Assembly: GCF_021107415.1 (NCBI RefSeq)
Contig: NZ_JAIOSW010000210.1
Location: forward strand, 1 to 16,241
Direction of reading: 5' to 3'
Length of the DNA: 16,241 bases
From: Desulfobacula sp.
Lineage (GTDB): Bacteria > Desulfobacterota > Desulfobacteria > Desulfobacterales > Desulfobacteraceae
Positions 1 to 7,172 of the stretch are shown here, piece by piece (positions within the stretch are counted from its first letter, which is position 1; each line of letters starts with the position of its first letter). The notes below the pieces were generated by a model that had not been told where the DNA came from, did no database searches, and saw only the letters and a program-made list of their open reading frames with translations. A program made the position numbers and the translations under genes.

Positions 1-656
1 ACTAAAGACAAATCATGTGAAATAAATAAAAATGTCAGATTAAGCCGTTCTCTTAAATCTTCCAGTAGTTTAATAATCTGGGCCTGGACCGATACATCCA
101 GGGCGGCAGTGGGTTCATCCAATATGATAAATTGAGGGGTCAAAGCCAAGGCGCGCGCTATATCCGCCCGCTGTTTCTGCCCGCCTGAAAGCTGATGTGG
201 ATAGGCAAATCCGTGCTCCGAACTTAGACCAACCAGTTCCAAGAGGTCGTCAATTTTTTTTTGCCTCGCAGCTTTTTCAAATCGAACATTTTGAATTTGA
301 AAAGGTTCACACAAACTTCTGAAAATCGTATAACGGGGGTCCATAGCAGAGTAAGGATCCTGAAAAACCATCTGCATATGACGCCGTTGGAGACGTATTC
401 CTTTTTTAGACAATTTTAAAATATCATTTCCATTAAAAGTGACACTGCCATTATTAGGTGCAATCAGACACAGAATCAATCGAGCCAATGTTGATTTTCC
501 ACACCCGGACTCACCGACAACACCTAATATTTCCCCTTTGTTAATCGAAAAGGAAACGTTGTTGACAGCTTTTATTGTCCCGATTTTACGTAAAAAAAGG
601 CCACCTCTAACGTCGAATGAGACTGAAAGATCTTTAATCTCTATAAATTTTTCCAT
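1..656 (-). CDS. Dpp/Opp-type ABC transporter ATP-binding protein F (C-terminus beyond window)
   Basis: This is the second ATPase of a peptide-type ABC importer; it powers transport at the cytoplasmic face together with ATPase D. The frame reads without a stop from ATG at 656-654 to the window edge, giving 218 residues. Visible motifs are Walker A GESGCGKS (about 48-55), Q-loop VFQDP (Q99), signature LSGGQKQR (156-163), Walker B IILDEP (D180, E181) and the H-loop FISHD (H214). The C-terminal oligopeptide-type domain lies outside the window. The start is 18 nt after the stop of the upstream ATPase D gene, so it is the last visible gene of the operon. After the signature it reads RADIARAL, where the family usually has a small or aliphatic pair (such as RIGIARAL); the Asp is unusual. 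The family is certain; the substrate cannot be told. Confidence 0.93.
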   Translation of the reverse strand, partial: MEKFIEIKDLSVSFDVRGGLFLRKIGTIKAVNNVSFSINKGEILGVVGESGCGKSTLARLILCLIAPNNGSVTFNGNDILKLSKKGIRLQRRHMQMVFQDPYSAMDPRYTIFRSLCEPFQIQNVRFEKAARQKKIDDLLELVGLSSEHGFAYPHQLSGGQKQRADIARALALTPQFIILDEPTAALDVSVQAQIIKLLEDLRERLNLTFLFISHDLSL

Positions 657-674
657 ATTCTCGGTCTTTTTTTC

Positions 675-1631
675 CTAATATTTGTGGCAGGCAACCTGTG
701 ATCCACCCTCAATTTGAATTAATGTCGGCATACTATTTTCACACTGCTCATTAGAATGCGGACAACGAGGATGATAACGGCAGCCGCTTGGATAAGTTCC
801 TGCACCGGGGACATTGCCATAAATCGCGGACAAGGTTCCCTTTTTCATACCAATATAGGGGATACAATCCAACAACGCTTTGGTATAGGGATGAGATGGT
901 GTATTAAACACGGTATCAATTTTACCAAATTCAACCATATTACCAGCGTACATAACGGCAACTTTATCACAAACCTGGGCAATTACACCTAGGTCATGGG
1001 TAATCAGGAACAGGCCAATCCCTCTATCCACCGTCATCTCTCTAAACAATCGCATAATCTGAGCTTGCACTGTTACATCCAGCGCTGTTGTCGGTTCATC
1101 AGCGATCAATAGTTTAGGATGGACACATAATCCCATCGCAATCACAATTCTTTGCTTTAACCCGCCTGAAAGTTGGTGGGGATATTGTTGAAACACTTGA
1201 TTTGATTTCGGAATATGCAGTTCTTCCATTAAATCAAGCACCTGCTGTTTGGCTTTCAATTTACTTATTTTGACATGTTTAAATAAGCCCTCAACAATTT
1301 GATCCCCCACTCGATAGACAGGATCTAAAGAAGTCATAGGATTCTGGGGAATAAACGCAATTTGAGAACCTCGAATTGATTGCATTTCCTTTTGGGAAAT
1401 TGAAAGAAGCTCTTGGTCCTGAAATGTAACGCTTCCCCGGATTTTACCTCCAACCAAGGTTGATAATCCCATAATAGCGTGTGCCGTAAGAGACTTGCCT
1501 GATCCGGTCTCTCCAACCATGCCCAGGATTTCTCCCTCGTTCATTTCAAATGAAATTTTCTCAATGGGCTTCACTGACCTTTTATCAACCTGAAATTCAA
1601 CTTCCAGGTCTTTTACTTTTAAAAAAGTCAT
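675..1631 (-). CDS. Dpp/Opp-type ABC transporter ATP-binding protein D
   Basis: This is a 318-residue ATPase, full length for the DppD/OppD family. Walker A is GETGSGKS (40-47), the Q-loop is IPQNPMTSLDP (Q96), the signature is LSGGLKQR (154-161), Walker B is LLIADEP (D178, E179) and the H-loop is ITHDLG (H212). The C-terminal oligopeptide/dipeptide domain follows. It has four cysteines (C284, C290, C297, C315) in the spacing that binds a 4Fe-4S cluster in structurally studied DppD/OppD proteins. The ATG overlaps the stop of the upstream permease by one base (TAATG), indicating translational coupling. The partner ATPase starts 18 nt downstream. The two form the ATP-hydrolysing heterodimer of operon 1. 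Substrate specificity depends on the binding protein and is not readable here. Confidence 0.96.
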   Translation of the reverse strand: MTFLKVKDLEVEFQVDKRSVKPIEKISFEMNEGEILGMVGETGSGKSLTAHAIMGLSTLVGGKIRGSVTFQDQELLSISQKEMQSIRGSQIAFIPQNPMTSLDPVYRVGDQIVEGLFKHVKISKLKAKQQVLDLMEELHIPKSNQVFQQYPHQLSGGLKQRIVIAMGLCVHPKLLIADEPTTALDVTVQAQIMRLFREMTVDRGIGLFLITHDLGVIAQVCDKVAVMYAGNMVEFGKIDTVFNTPSHPYTKALLDCIPYIGMKKGTLSAIYGNVPGAGTYPSGCRYHPRCPHSNEQCENSMPTLIQIEGGSQVACHKY

Positions 1632-2509
1632 TAATTGGACTCCTTATTCGTAACATCCATGATATTAATCAGGGCATCACCAAATAAATTGAATCCCAAA
1701 ACAGTGATCATCATGGCCAGGCCGGGAAATATGATCACCCAGGGAGAGATAAAGAGATAAGCCGTTCCATTGCTCATCATCGCTCCCCAGCTTGGTGTGG
1801 GGGGTTGAGCTCCCATTCCTAGAAATCCCAGGGTCGCTTCCAACACGATAGCGTTTCCAACACCGATCGTGGCTGCTACAATAACGGGTGAAATACTGTT
1901 GGGAAGCAGATGTTTGAAAAGAATCACAAAGTCGCTGGCTCCCATTGATTTTGTAGCCTCGATATAAACAGCAGTCTTTAAAGAAAGGATCTGTCCTCGA
2001 ATTAACCGGGCGTATTGAGCCCAATAAGACAATCCGATCGCAACAATAACACTTTCCAAACCCGCTCCGATAACAGCCACTAACAAAAGTGCGATTAATA
2101 TGGCCGGCATTGACCAGGTCAGATCAGCAATGGTTGTCAGAACCAAATCAATCACCCCTCCATAAAATCCAGCGATGGCTCCGACCACTATCCCAATAAA
2201 TACCGATATCGCTACCGACAAAACCCCCACCACAAATGAAATCCTCGCCCCTCTGATAATTCGGCTTAACAAATCCCGCCCGAAATCATCAGTTCCCAGC
2301 AAATGACTTGAAGAAGGTGACTCGTTCATCCTTTCAATATTTTGTTCCTTGTAAGAATAGGGTTCCAAAAGGGGCGCAAAAATAGCGACAAAAATCAGGC
2401 ATAAGATCAGAGCCGTTCCGATCATGCCCATCTTATTCCCGGAAAACCGTTTTAAAATTACAATCCATGGAGATTTGTGTTTGAAATTGCTAACTTTATT
2501 TTCAACCAT
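1631..2509 (-). CDS. Dpp/Opp-type ABC transporter permease C
   Basis: This 292-residue inner-membrane permease has the DppC/OppC architecture: a short cytoplasmic N-terminus, a first membrane helix at about 30-48, the family motif LGTDDFGRD (71-79) after the first helix, and a bundle of further hydrophobic helices. The EAA-type coupling loop at about 183-210 (EATKSMGAS, then LLPNSISPVI) contacts an ATPase. The conserved LGFLGMGAQPPTPSWG segment follows it. The start codon is 21 nt after the upstream permease stop and is preceded by a weak GGTTGAG ribosome site. The 3' end overlaps the ATPase D start by one base. It pairs with permease B to form the translocation channel of operon 1. Confidence 0.95.
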   Translation of the reverse strand: MVENKVSNFKHKSPWIVILKRFSGNKMGMIGTALILCLIFVAIFAPLLEPYSYKEQNIERMNESPSSSHLLGTDDFGRDLLSRIIRGARISFVVGVLSVAISVFIGIVVGAIAGFYGGVIDLVLTTIADLTWSMPAILIALLLVAVIGAGLESVIVAIGLSYWAQYARLIRGQILSLKTAVYIEATKSMGASDFVILFKHLLPNSISPVIVAATIGVGNAIVLEATLGFLGMGAQPPTPSWGAMMSNGTAYLFISPWVIIFPGLAMMITVLGFNLFGDALINIMDVTNKESN

Positions 2510-2530
2510 ATTTAAATACTCAACCTATGT

Positions 2531-3457
2531 TTATTTATAAACATCTCTTACCCTTGGATCAGCATAAGAATACATGATATCAGCGATGAAAGCACCAATG
2601 ATAACCGCCATGGTCAGAACTATCAGCGATGCCTGTACCACAGGGTAGTCACGACGATATAAAGCGGAAAGCAGCATATTTCCAATTCCGGGACGACTAA
2701 AGACAATTTCAATGGTTACAGCTCCTCCCAGAATCCACCCCAGCCTTAAACCAAATATCGTAATTACAGGCATCAGGGCATTTCGAAAAATATGTTTAAC
2801 GATGATTGAAGGCTTACTTAACCCCTTTGCGTATAAAAGTAATACAAAGTCTTTATTAAACATCTCCAGCATACTGACCCTGGTAACCCGCGCGATGAGT
2901 CCTGCTCCCCCTAAACCAACAGTGATAGCCGGTAAAACCAAAGTTCTAAAGCTGCCAGAACCTGAAACAGGAAACCATCCCAGCATCACGGAAAAAATCA
3001 ACATCAGGATTAAGCCTAGCCAGAAGGCGGGAACTGTAACACCCAGCAATGCAATAATCATAGAGATATAATCAATAAAGGTGTTTTTAAAGGCAGATGA
3101 AATAATCCCCAAAAAAATCCCCAAAAAAAAAGATATAATAAGAGAGGCCAATCCCAGTCGAATTGTAAACGGCATGTTGTAGAGAATCATATCCAGCACA
3201 GGTTGTTTCTCAATGATTGATTGTCCCATATCGCCAGTGAGTAGCTTTTTCATCCAGGAAAAATATTGGACTGAAATCGATTTATCCAATCCATAGGCCT
3301 TTGTTAATTCCACTCTATCCGCGGCTGTCGATCCCGGTCCCAGCAATGAGTCAATCGGAGTTCCAGGCACCATATGAATTAGAGAAAAAACCACCAATGA
3401 AATAATAATAAATATTGGAATTAACAATAATGTACGACGGAAAATATAAGTCCACAT
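2531..3457 (-). CDS. Dpp/Opp-type ABC transporter permease B
   Basis: This 308-residue inner-membrane permease matches the DppB/OppB family: an N-terminal Arg/hydrophobic start (MWTYIFRRTLLLIPIF), a first helix at about 9-28 followed by HMVPGTPID, then a periplasmic stretch and the membrane core. The cytoplasmic EAA loop is at about 203-231 (YAKGLS, then HIFRNALMPVIT), and the C-terminus has the family-typical DPRVRD ending. A strong GAGGAAGGGG ribosome site precedes the ATG. It follows the binding-protein gene by 124 nt, a gap that contains a perfect hairpin (3535-3574). It is the first transmembrane gene of operon 1. Confidence 0.95.
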   Translation of the reverse strand: MWTYIFRRTLLLIPIFIIISLVVFSLIHMVPGTPIDSLLGPGSTAADRVELTKAYGLDKSISVQYFSWMKKLLTGDMGQSIIEKQPVLDMILYNMPFTIRLGLASLIISFFLGIFLGIISSAFKNTFIDYISMIIALLGVTVPAFWLGLILMLIFSVMLGWFPVSGSGSFRTLVLPAITVGLGGAGLIARVTRVSMLEMFNKDFVLLLYAKGLSKPSIIVKHIFRNALMPVITIFGLRLGWILGGAVTIEIVFSRPGIGNMLLSALYRRDYPVVQASLIVLTMAVIIGAFIADIMYSYADPRVRDVYK

Positions 3458-3534
3458 ACCCCTTCCTCAAAAATATGTCCCAAAAGTGGCATCTATTTAT
3501 AAAAGACGATCATCCAAACTCAAATCATCATAGA

Positions 3535-3574
3535 ATGGGAAGGGAGTTGATGTTCAATAACACTCCCTTCCCAT
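3535..3574 (-). promoter_or_regulatory. 13-bp perfect hairpin between binding-protein and permease genes
   Basis: Positions 3535-3547 and 3562-3574 are exact reverse complements (arm ATGGGAAGGGAGT) around a 14-nt loop. The hairpin begins 8 nt after the binding-protein stop codon, reading along the minus strand. The downstream transcript has no U-run, so a full intrinsic terminator is unlikely. Such hairpins after binding-protein genes are known to stabilise the 3' end of the upstream message or partly attenuate transcription, giving more binding protein than permease. That role is inferred here. Confidence 0.65.
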
Positions 3575-3581
3575 AATCTTA

Positions 3582-5159
3582 TTAATTAAGCGTCATATCC
3601 ATAATGGGTGCTCCGATTAAAATCTTAAATCGCGGTGCAGAGGGCATTTTAACACGATTATTGATTGCATGATTATTCACAGAATTAATAATCGGTGCCC
3701 AAACGTACTGAGAGAGCAGATATTCATGATAATCCTTAAAATTCTGAATCCGTTCTTCAGCATTTCTCGAACGTGTCATTGCTTTTTGCATCAAATAGTC
3801 GGATTCATTATCATGCCACATGGCAACGTTTGGATATCCGGGTTTATTGGAGTTGAAAAACCACTCCAGAATATCGGCATTATCCCATCCATAAGAACGA
3901 ATTACCAGATCATGCCGCCCTTTTTTAAACTCGGCTTTAATTGAGCTGGGGTCAAACTGCTCAATTTTGATATCTATCCCCAATTCTGCGAGTTGTGCCT
4001 GGATGACAACAGCGGTTTTACGTTCATCTGAATCACTTTTACTCCAAAGAACGAGGGTCAATTTTTTACCATCTTTTGTTAAAATTCCATCACTGTCTTT
4101 CTTCCATCCCTCTTCTGCCATGATCTGTTTCGCTTTCGCCAAATCAAAATGGATTTCATATTTTTTATCCACCTTTCGAGCAGGTAATCGATCAATCAGA
4201 TAGGTATAGGCAGGGGTACCGTTACCTTGGAACACTGCTTTCAAAATATTTTCCTGATTAATAGACAGGGCGATTGCTTTTCTGATATTTATGTTTTTCA
4301 GATATTCACGTTTGGTATTCATGATCATGTGAAAATTACCATTACTCGCCATGGTAATAACTTTCGCGTTGGGATCCTTTCTGATCTTCTTTAAAAAAAG
4401 TGTGGGGGCTTTTTCCAATATATCAACACCACCGGTTTTAAATTCAAGGAAACGGGTGGAATCTTCCAGGATCTCCTTGAAAATAATTTTATCGATTTTC
4501 GCCGGCCCCTGATTGTCGGATAAAGGTGATCCCCATTGATAATTGGAATTTTTCTTCAAAACGACCTCATCACCTGTTTTCCAGGAGACAAACTCAAACG
4601 GGCCGGTTCCCACAACATATTTTCGCCCAAACTCATCTCCATATTTTTCAATCGCTTTTTTACTGGGAATACCTGTAAAAGAAGAGGTGAAATTATATAA
4701 AATATTTGGATCGGGTCGGCTTAAATTTAAGTCAACGGTTAAATTATCCTTTATATCAATGGATTCAACCGCGGCAACCATATACTTGGACTTGCCCTTG
4801 GCCAGATTCTGTAAAAACCATTTAAGTACTTCTGCGTTCAACTCAGAGCCATCATGAAATTTCACTCCCTTTCTCAAAGTGAAAGTGATGGTTAAGCCAT
4901 CATCTGAAACGTACCAAGATTTTAACAAATGAGGATAAATTACACCATCGGCTCCCATTTCCACCAATCTGTCATAAACCAGATAATAAACATTATTCGT
5001 GCGATTGGTTGTAAAAGGGTTAAAAGTATCTTGGCCTGCATTGCCAGCATCCATGGAAATTTTCAGGACTTTCTCCCCGGCATATACCGAGGAACCAAAT
5101 AAAGCAAACGTTACAATCATCAAACAAGTGAATAGTATAATGTTAATTCGTTTTGTCAT
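3582..5159 (-). CDS. Family 5 extracellular substrate-binding protein (peptide/nickel type), operon 1
   Basis: This 525-residue periplasmic binding protein delivers substrate to the permeases encoded downstream. The start is the ATG at 5159, behind a strong GGGGGAG site. A signal peptide covers residues 1-27 (basic MTKR, hydrophobic core, cleavage predicted after VYA). The Cys at 12 lies in the hydrophobic core and is not a lipobox, so the protein should be soluble. The mature part has the SBP_bac_5 hallmarks: YDRLVEM near the N-terminus, LRKGVKFHDG, VGTGPFEFVSW, INIRKAIALSIN and a long C-terminal lobe. Length is normal for the family. Only the leader and signal peptide are close to those of the divergent gene at 5623; the mature parts look distant. 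Ligand class (di/oligopeptide, nickel chelate, opine or other) cannot be assigned. Confidence 0.95.
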   Translation of the reverse strand: MTKRINIILFTCLMIVTFALFGSSVYAGEKVLKISMDAGNAGQDTFNPFTTNRTNNVYYLVYDRLVEMGADGVIYPHLLKSWYVSDDGLTITFTLRKGVKFHDGSELNAEVLKWFLQNLAKGKSKYMVAAVESIDIKDNLTVDLNLSRPDPNILYNFTSSFTGIPSKKAIEKYGDEFGRKYVVGTGPFEFVSWKTGDEVVLKKNSNYQWGSPLSDNQGPAKIDKIIFKEILEDSTRFLEFKTGGVDILEKAPTLFLKKIRKDPNAKVITMASNGNFHMIMNTKREYLKNINIRKAIALSINQENILKAVFQGNGTPAYTYLIDRLPARKVDKKYEIHFDLAKAKQIMAEEGWKKDSDGILTKDGKKLTLVLWSKSDSDERKTAVVIQAQLAELGIDIKIEQFDPSSIKAEFKKGRHDLVIRSYGWDNADILEWFFNSNKPGYPNVAMWHDNESDYLMQKAMTRSRNAEERIQNFKDYHEYLLSQYVWAPIINSVNNHAINNRVKMPSAPRFKILIGAPIMDMTLN

Positions 5160-5250
5160 AACTCTCCCCCACTAAATCGTTTAAATAATCAAAAAAAAAG
5201 AATATTGTGCTGTTACCTATTTTTAAGTAGGTAATATAAAAAAAATTTAA

Positions 5251-5317
5251 TGTCAATTAATTTTATAAAATTAAAATTTGAAGCTTTATAATATTAATTT
5301 TATAAAATTAATTGACA
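5251..5317. repeat. 67-bp nested palindrome with perfect 24-bp arms
   Basis: Positions 5251-5274 and 5294-5317 are exact reverse complements, 24 of 24, separated by 19 nt. Each arm contains the self-palindrome TTAATTTTATAAAATTAA (5257-5274 and 5294-5311), centred 37 bp apart. The outer ends read TGTCAA on the left and TTGACA on the right, so a perfect -35-like hexamer points outward on each strand. Apart from those ends and the 19-nt centre, the element is pure A/T. It may be a double operator for a dimeric regulator controlling both operons, a cruciform-prone site, or a remnant of a small palindromic mobile repeat. The structure is certain; the function is unknown. Confidence 0.85.
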
Positions 5318-5423
5318 GTTTATCAAATGGATATAATTGTAAAATTAAAACCGCGCACCTGTGATAATCCTGGGACAGAGCTGCAACTGGCATTTGAAAT
5401 ATTTCCCTTTCCTTTAAAATTAT

Positions 5424-5438
5424 ATAACGAGTCGTTAT
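5424..5438. promoter_or_regulatory. LysR-type operator candidate (T-N11-A dyad)
   Basis: ATAACGAGTCGTTAT is a perfect 7+1+7 palindrome with T at 5425 and A at 5437, fitting the T-N11-A rule of LysR-type recognition sites. Its centre (5431) lies about 66 bp before the start predicted from the -10 box TATAGT at 5485-5490, the usual place for a LysR recognition site. A LysR gene is present at 12223-13104. The match is structural only; binding is inferred. Confidence 0.5.
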
Positions 5439-5460
5439 GTTTCACATAGCAATTATTCAT

Positions 5461-5490
5461 TTGCATTTTATTTTTAGTTGCTTGTATAGT
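5461..5490 (+). promoter_or_regulatory. Possible sigma-70 promoter for operon 2
   Basis: TTGCAT (5461-5466) and TATAGT (5485-5490) are separated by 18 nt. The -10 matches 5 of 6 consensus bases and the -35 only 3 of 6, as expected for an activator-dependent promoter. The predicted start near 5497 gives a leader of about 125 nt. In such AT-rich DNA chance matches are common, so confidence is low. Confidence 0.3.
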
Positions 5491-5622
5491 CAAAACATAT
5501 TGAAAAGCATCTTTTTTTAGTTATTATTTGCGTTGGGTTCATTTGGCTGTTTTTTCCACGATTTTTAACCATATTCAAAAAAATATTTTTGGATATTTAA
5601 TCTATTATTGAGGAGAAGAGTT

Positions 5623-7170
5623 ATGATAAAACGAATTAATGTCTTACTATTCACTGGTTTAATGATTTTAATTTTTTGTATTTTTAGTTCCTTATTATAT
5701 GCAAAAGGGGATGATGAAATCTTAATCGGATATACCAGCGATGCCTTGACAATGGATCCCGCTAACCACCGGGCTCGAACAACAGAAACCATTCTGCGTG
5801 ATCTGTATGATGGTTTGGTGGTAAGAAACAGCAAGATGGAAGTGGTCCCGCAAATTGCTGAAAGCTGGAAACAACTTGATACTTTGACTTATGACTTTGT
5901 CTTGCGAAAAGGGGTAAAGTTTCATAATGGCGATTTATTAACGGCTGAGGACATCAAGTTTACTTTTGACCGTATTATCACAGACGGTGCGATCGACGGT
6001 CAGACAAGTCCAAGAAAAAGCCTTCTGGGTTCTCTAAAGGAAGTAAAAATACTGGGGCCTTACAAGGTTCGGTTTATTCTGGAAAAACCCTGGCCTGTTT
6101 TTCCTGCTTTTCTGCCCTGGCAGGAAGTGGTTTCCAAAAAATTTGTAGAGAGTGTAGGAAGCAAGGGAGTGGCAACCAAGGTTAATGGAACAGGACCTTT
6201 TAAGCTGGTAGAATGGATTCGCGGTAACAGGATTGTTATGGAACGTTTCGATGATTACTACGGCGGAGCGTCAAGTATTCAACCGGTTGGAAAAGCAAAA
6301 GTGAAACGGCTGATCTGGCAGATCATTCCTGAGAATGCTTCTCGGGTGGCTGCTTTGTTATCAGGTGAAGTTGATATTATTAATGATGTACCGACACACA
6401 GCATCAAGCAGATAGAACGAAATTCCAATACCAGGATAATGACGGTTAATGGGACACGCAGCTTTTTTCTGGCCATGAATAACACCAGACCTCCGTTTAA
6501 TAATATTAACGTCAGAAAAGCACTTTGTCATGCCATTAATGTAGACCTGATTATTGAAAAATTGCTTAATGGTAATGCTACCCGCTTAAACAGTATTCTC
6601 AGCCCGGACGCTTTCGGTCACAACCCGAATCTGTCCCAATATGAATATAACCCGGCCAAGGCTAAAAAATTATTGGCGGAAGCCGGATACCCCGGTGGTA
6701 TCGATATTGAGCTTGATGTTACCAGTGCACTGAAAGATATTGCGGAAGCCATATCAGCAAATTTGGCGGACGCCGGGATTAAGGCCAAAGTTAAGGTCTG
6801 GGAAAAATCCGTGATCGGTCCAACCTGGAAAAAACCAGTTAAAACCAGGGATATGTATCTTACCAGCTGGGGAAACGGATCGCTTGATCCAGTGGGTATT
6901 ATGACCCCTGTTTTACGTTCCAAAGGACGAGGTAACTACCCTGGGTATTCAAATTCAAAGGTTGATGAATTGATTGACAAAGCCATGGTGGAAGTTGATC
7001 GTAAAAAGCGTGCTTCATATTACCAAAAAGCCGAAAGCATTCTCAATGATGAGGTTCCAATGGTATTTCTGTGGTTACCAAAAGAAATTTACGGGGTAAG
7101 TGCCAGGTTAGGCGGTTGGGGACCCAAGGCCGACAGTCAGATCAACCTGCATGATGCCTATATTAAATAA
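5623..7170 (+). CDS. Family 5 extracellular substrate-binding protein (peptide type), operon 2
   Basis: This is a 515-residue periplasmic binding protein. The ATG at 5623 is chosen over a TTG at 5608, because the ribosome site AGGAGA (5611-5616) lies between them and a clean signal peptide starts at the ATG: MIKR, a hydrophobic core, cleavage predicted after LYA (residue 27), no lipobox. SBP_bac_5 landmarks follow: LTMDPANH, LYDGLV, LRKGVKFHNGD, VNGTGPFKLVEW, FNNINVRKALCHAIN and the YNPAKAKKLLAEAGYPGG segment typical of DppA/GsiB-like proteins. The next gene begins 2 nt after the stop. The protein should feed permeases 7173-9112. Mature similarity to the divergent binding protein appears low (by eye), so the two systems probably take different ligands. 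Confidence 0.95.
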   Translation: MIKRINVLLFTGLMILIFCIFSSLLYAKGDDEILIGYTSDALTMDPANHRARTTETILRDLYDGLVVRNSKMEVVPQIAESWKQLDTLTYDFVLRKGVKFHNGDLLTAEDIKFTFDRIITDGAIDGQTSPRKSLLGSLKEVKILGPYKVRFILEKPWPVFPAFLPWQEVVSKKFVESVGSKGVATKVNGTGPFKLVEWIRGNRIVMERFDDYYGGASSIQPVGKAKVKRLIWQIIPENASRVAALLSGEVDIINDVPTHSIKQIERNSNTRIMTVNGTRSFFLAMNNTRPPFNNINVRKALCHAINVDLIIEKLLNGNATRLNSILSPDAFGHNPNLSQYEYNPAKAKKLLAEAGYPGGIDIELDVTSALKDIAEAISANLADAGIKAKVKVWEKSVIGPTWKKPVKTRDMYLTSWGNGSLDPVGIMTPVLRSKGRGNYPGYSNSKVDELIDKAMVEVDRKKRASYYQKAESILNDEVPMVFLWLPKEIYGVSARLGGWGPKADSQINLHDAYIK

Positions 7171-7172
7171 GG

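Larger units (their letters stand above)
5160..5622. other. 463-bp divergent intergenic control region
   Basis: This very AT-rich stretch separates the two divergent transporter operons. I find no convincing coding frame in it. It holds a large nested palindrome (5251-5317), a LysR-type dyad (5424-5438) and a possible sigma-70 promoter for the plus-strand operon (5461-5490). The two binding-protein leaders lie at its ends; each has TATTTAA 28-29 nt before the ATG, followed by a purine-rich ribosome site. No clear promoter could be assigned to the minus-strand operon. Confidence 0.8.

Noticed and set aside
439..678. 79-residue plus-strand frame opposite the first ATPase gene
   Set aside because: It is the antisense shadow of conserved ABC ATPase motifs.
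5312..5337. TTGACA and TATAAT on the plus strand
   Set aside because: Both hexamers are perfect but the spacer is only 14 nt (17 is usual). The TTGACA is part of the palindrome arm; the mirror image on the minus strand has an equally poor spacing (about 12 nt).
5370..5386. Sigma-54-like element CTGGGACAGAGCTGCAA
   Set aside because: The GG and GC doublets are one base too close (9 instead of 10 nt between), a spacing sigma-54 does not tolerate well, and no sigma-54 activator gene is nearby.
5608..5622. TTG start giving five extra residues for the operon 2 binding protein
   Set aside because: The ribosome site lies inside this extension, and the signal peptide starts properly at the ATG at 5623.
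5565..5834. 89-residue minus-strand frame covering the operon 2 start
   Set aside because: It is antisense to the signal peptide and N-terminus of the binding protein, with low-complexity AT-driven composition.
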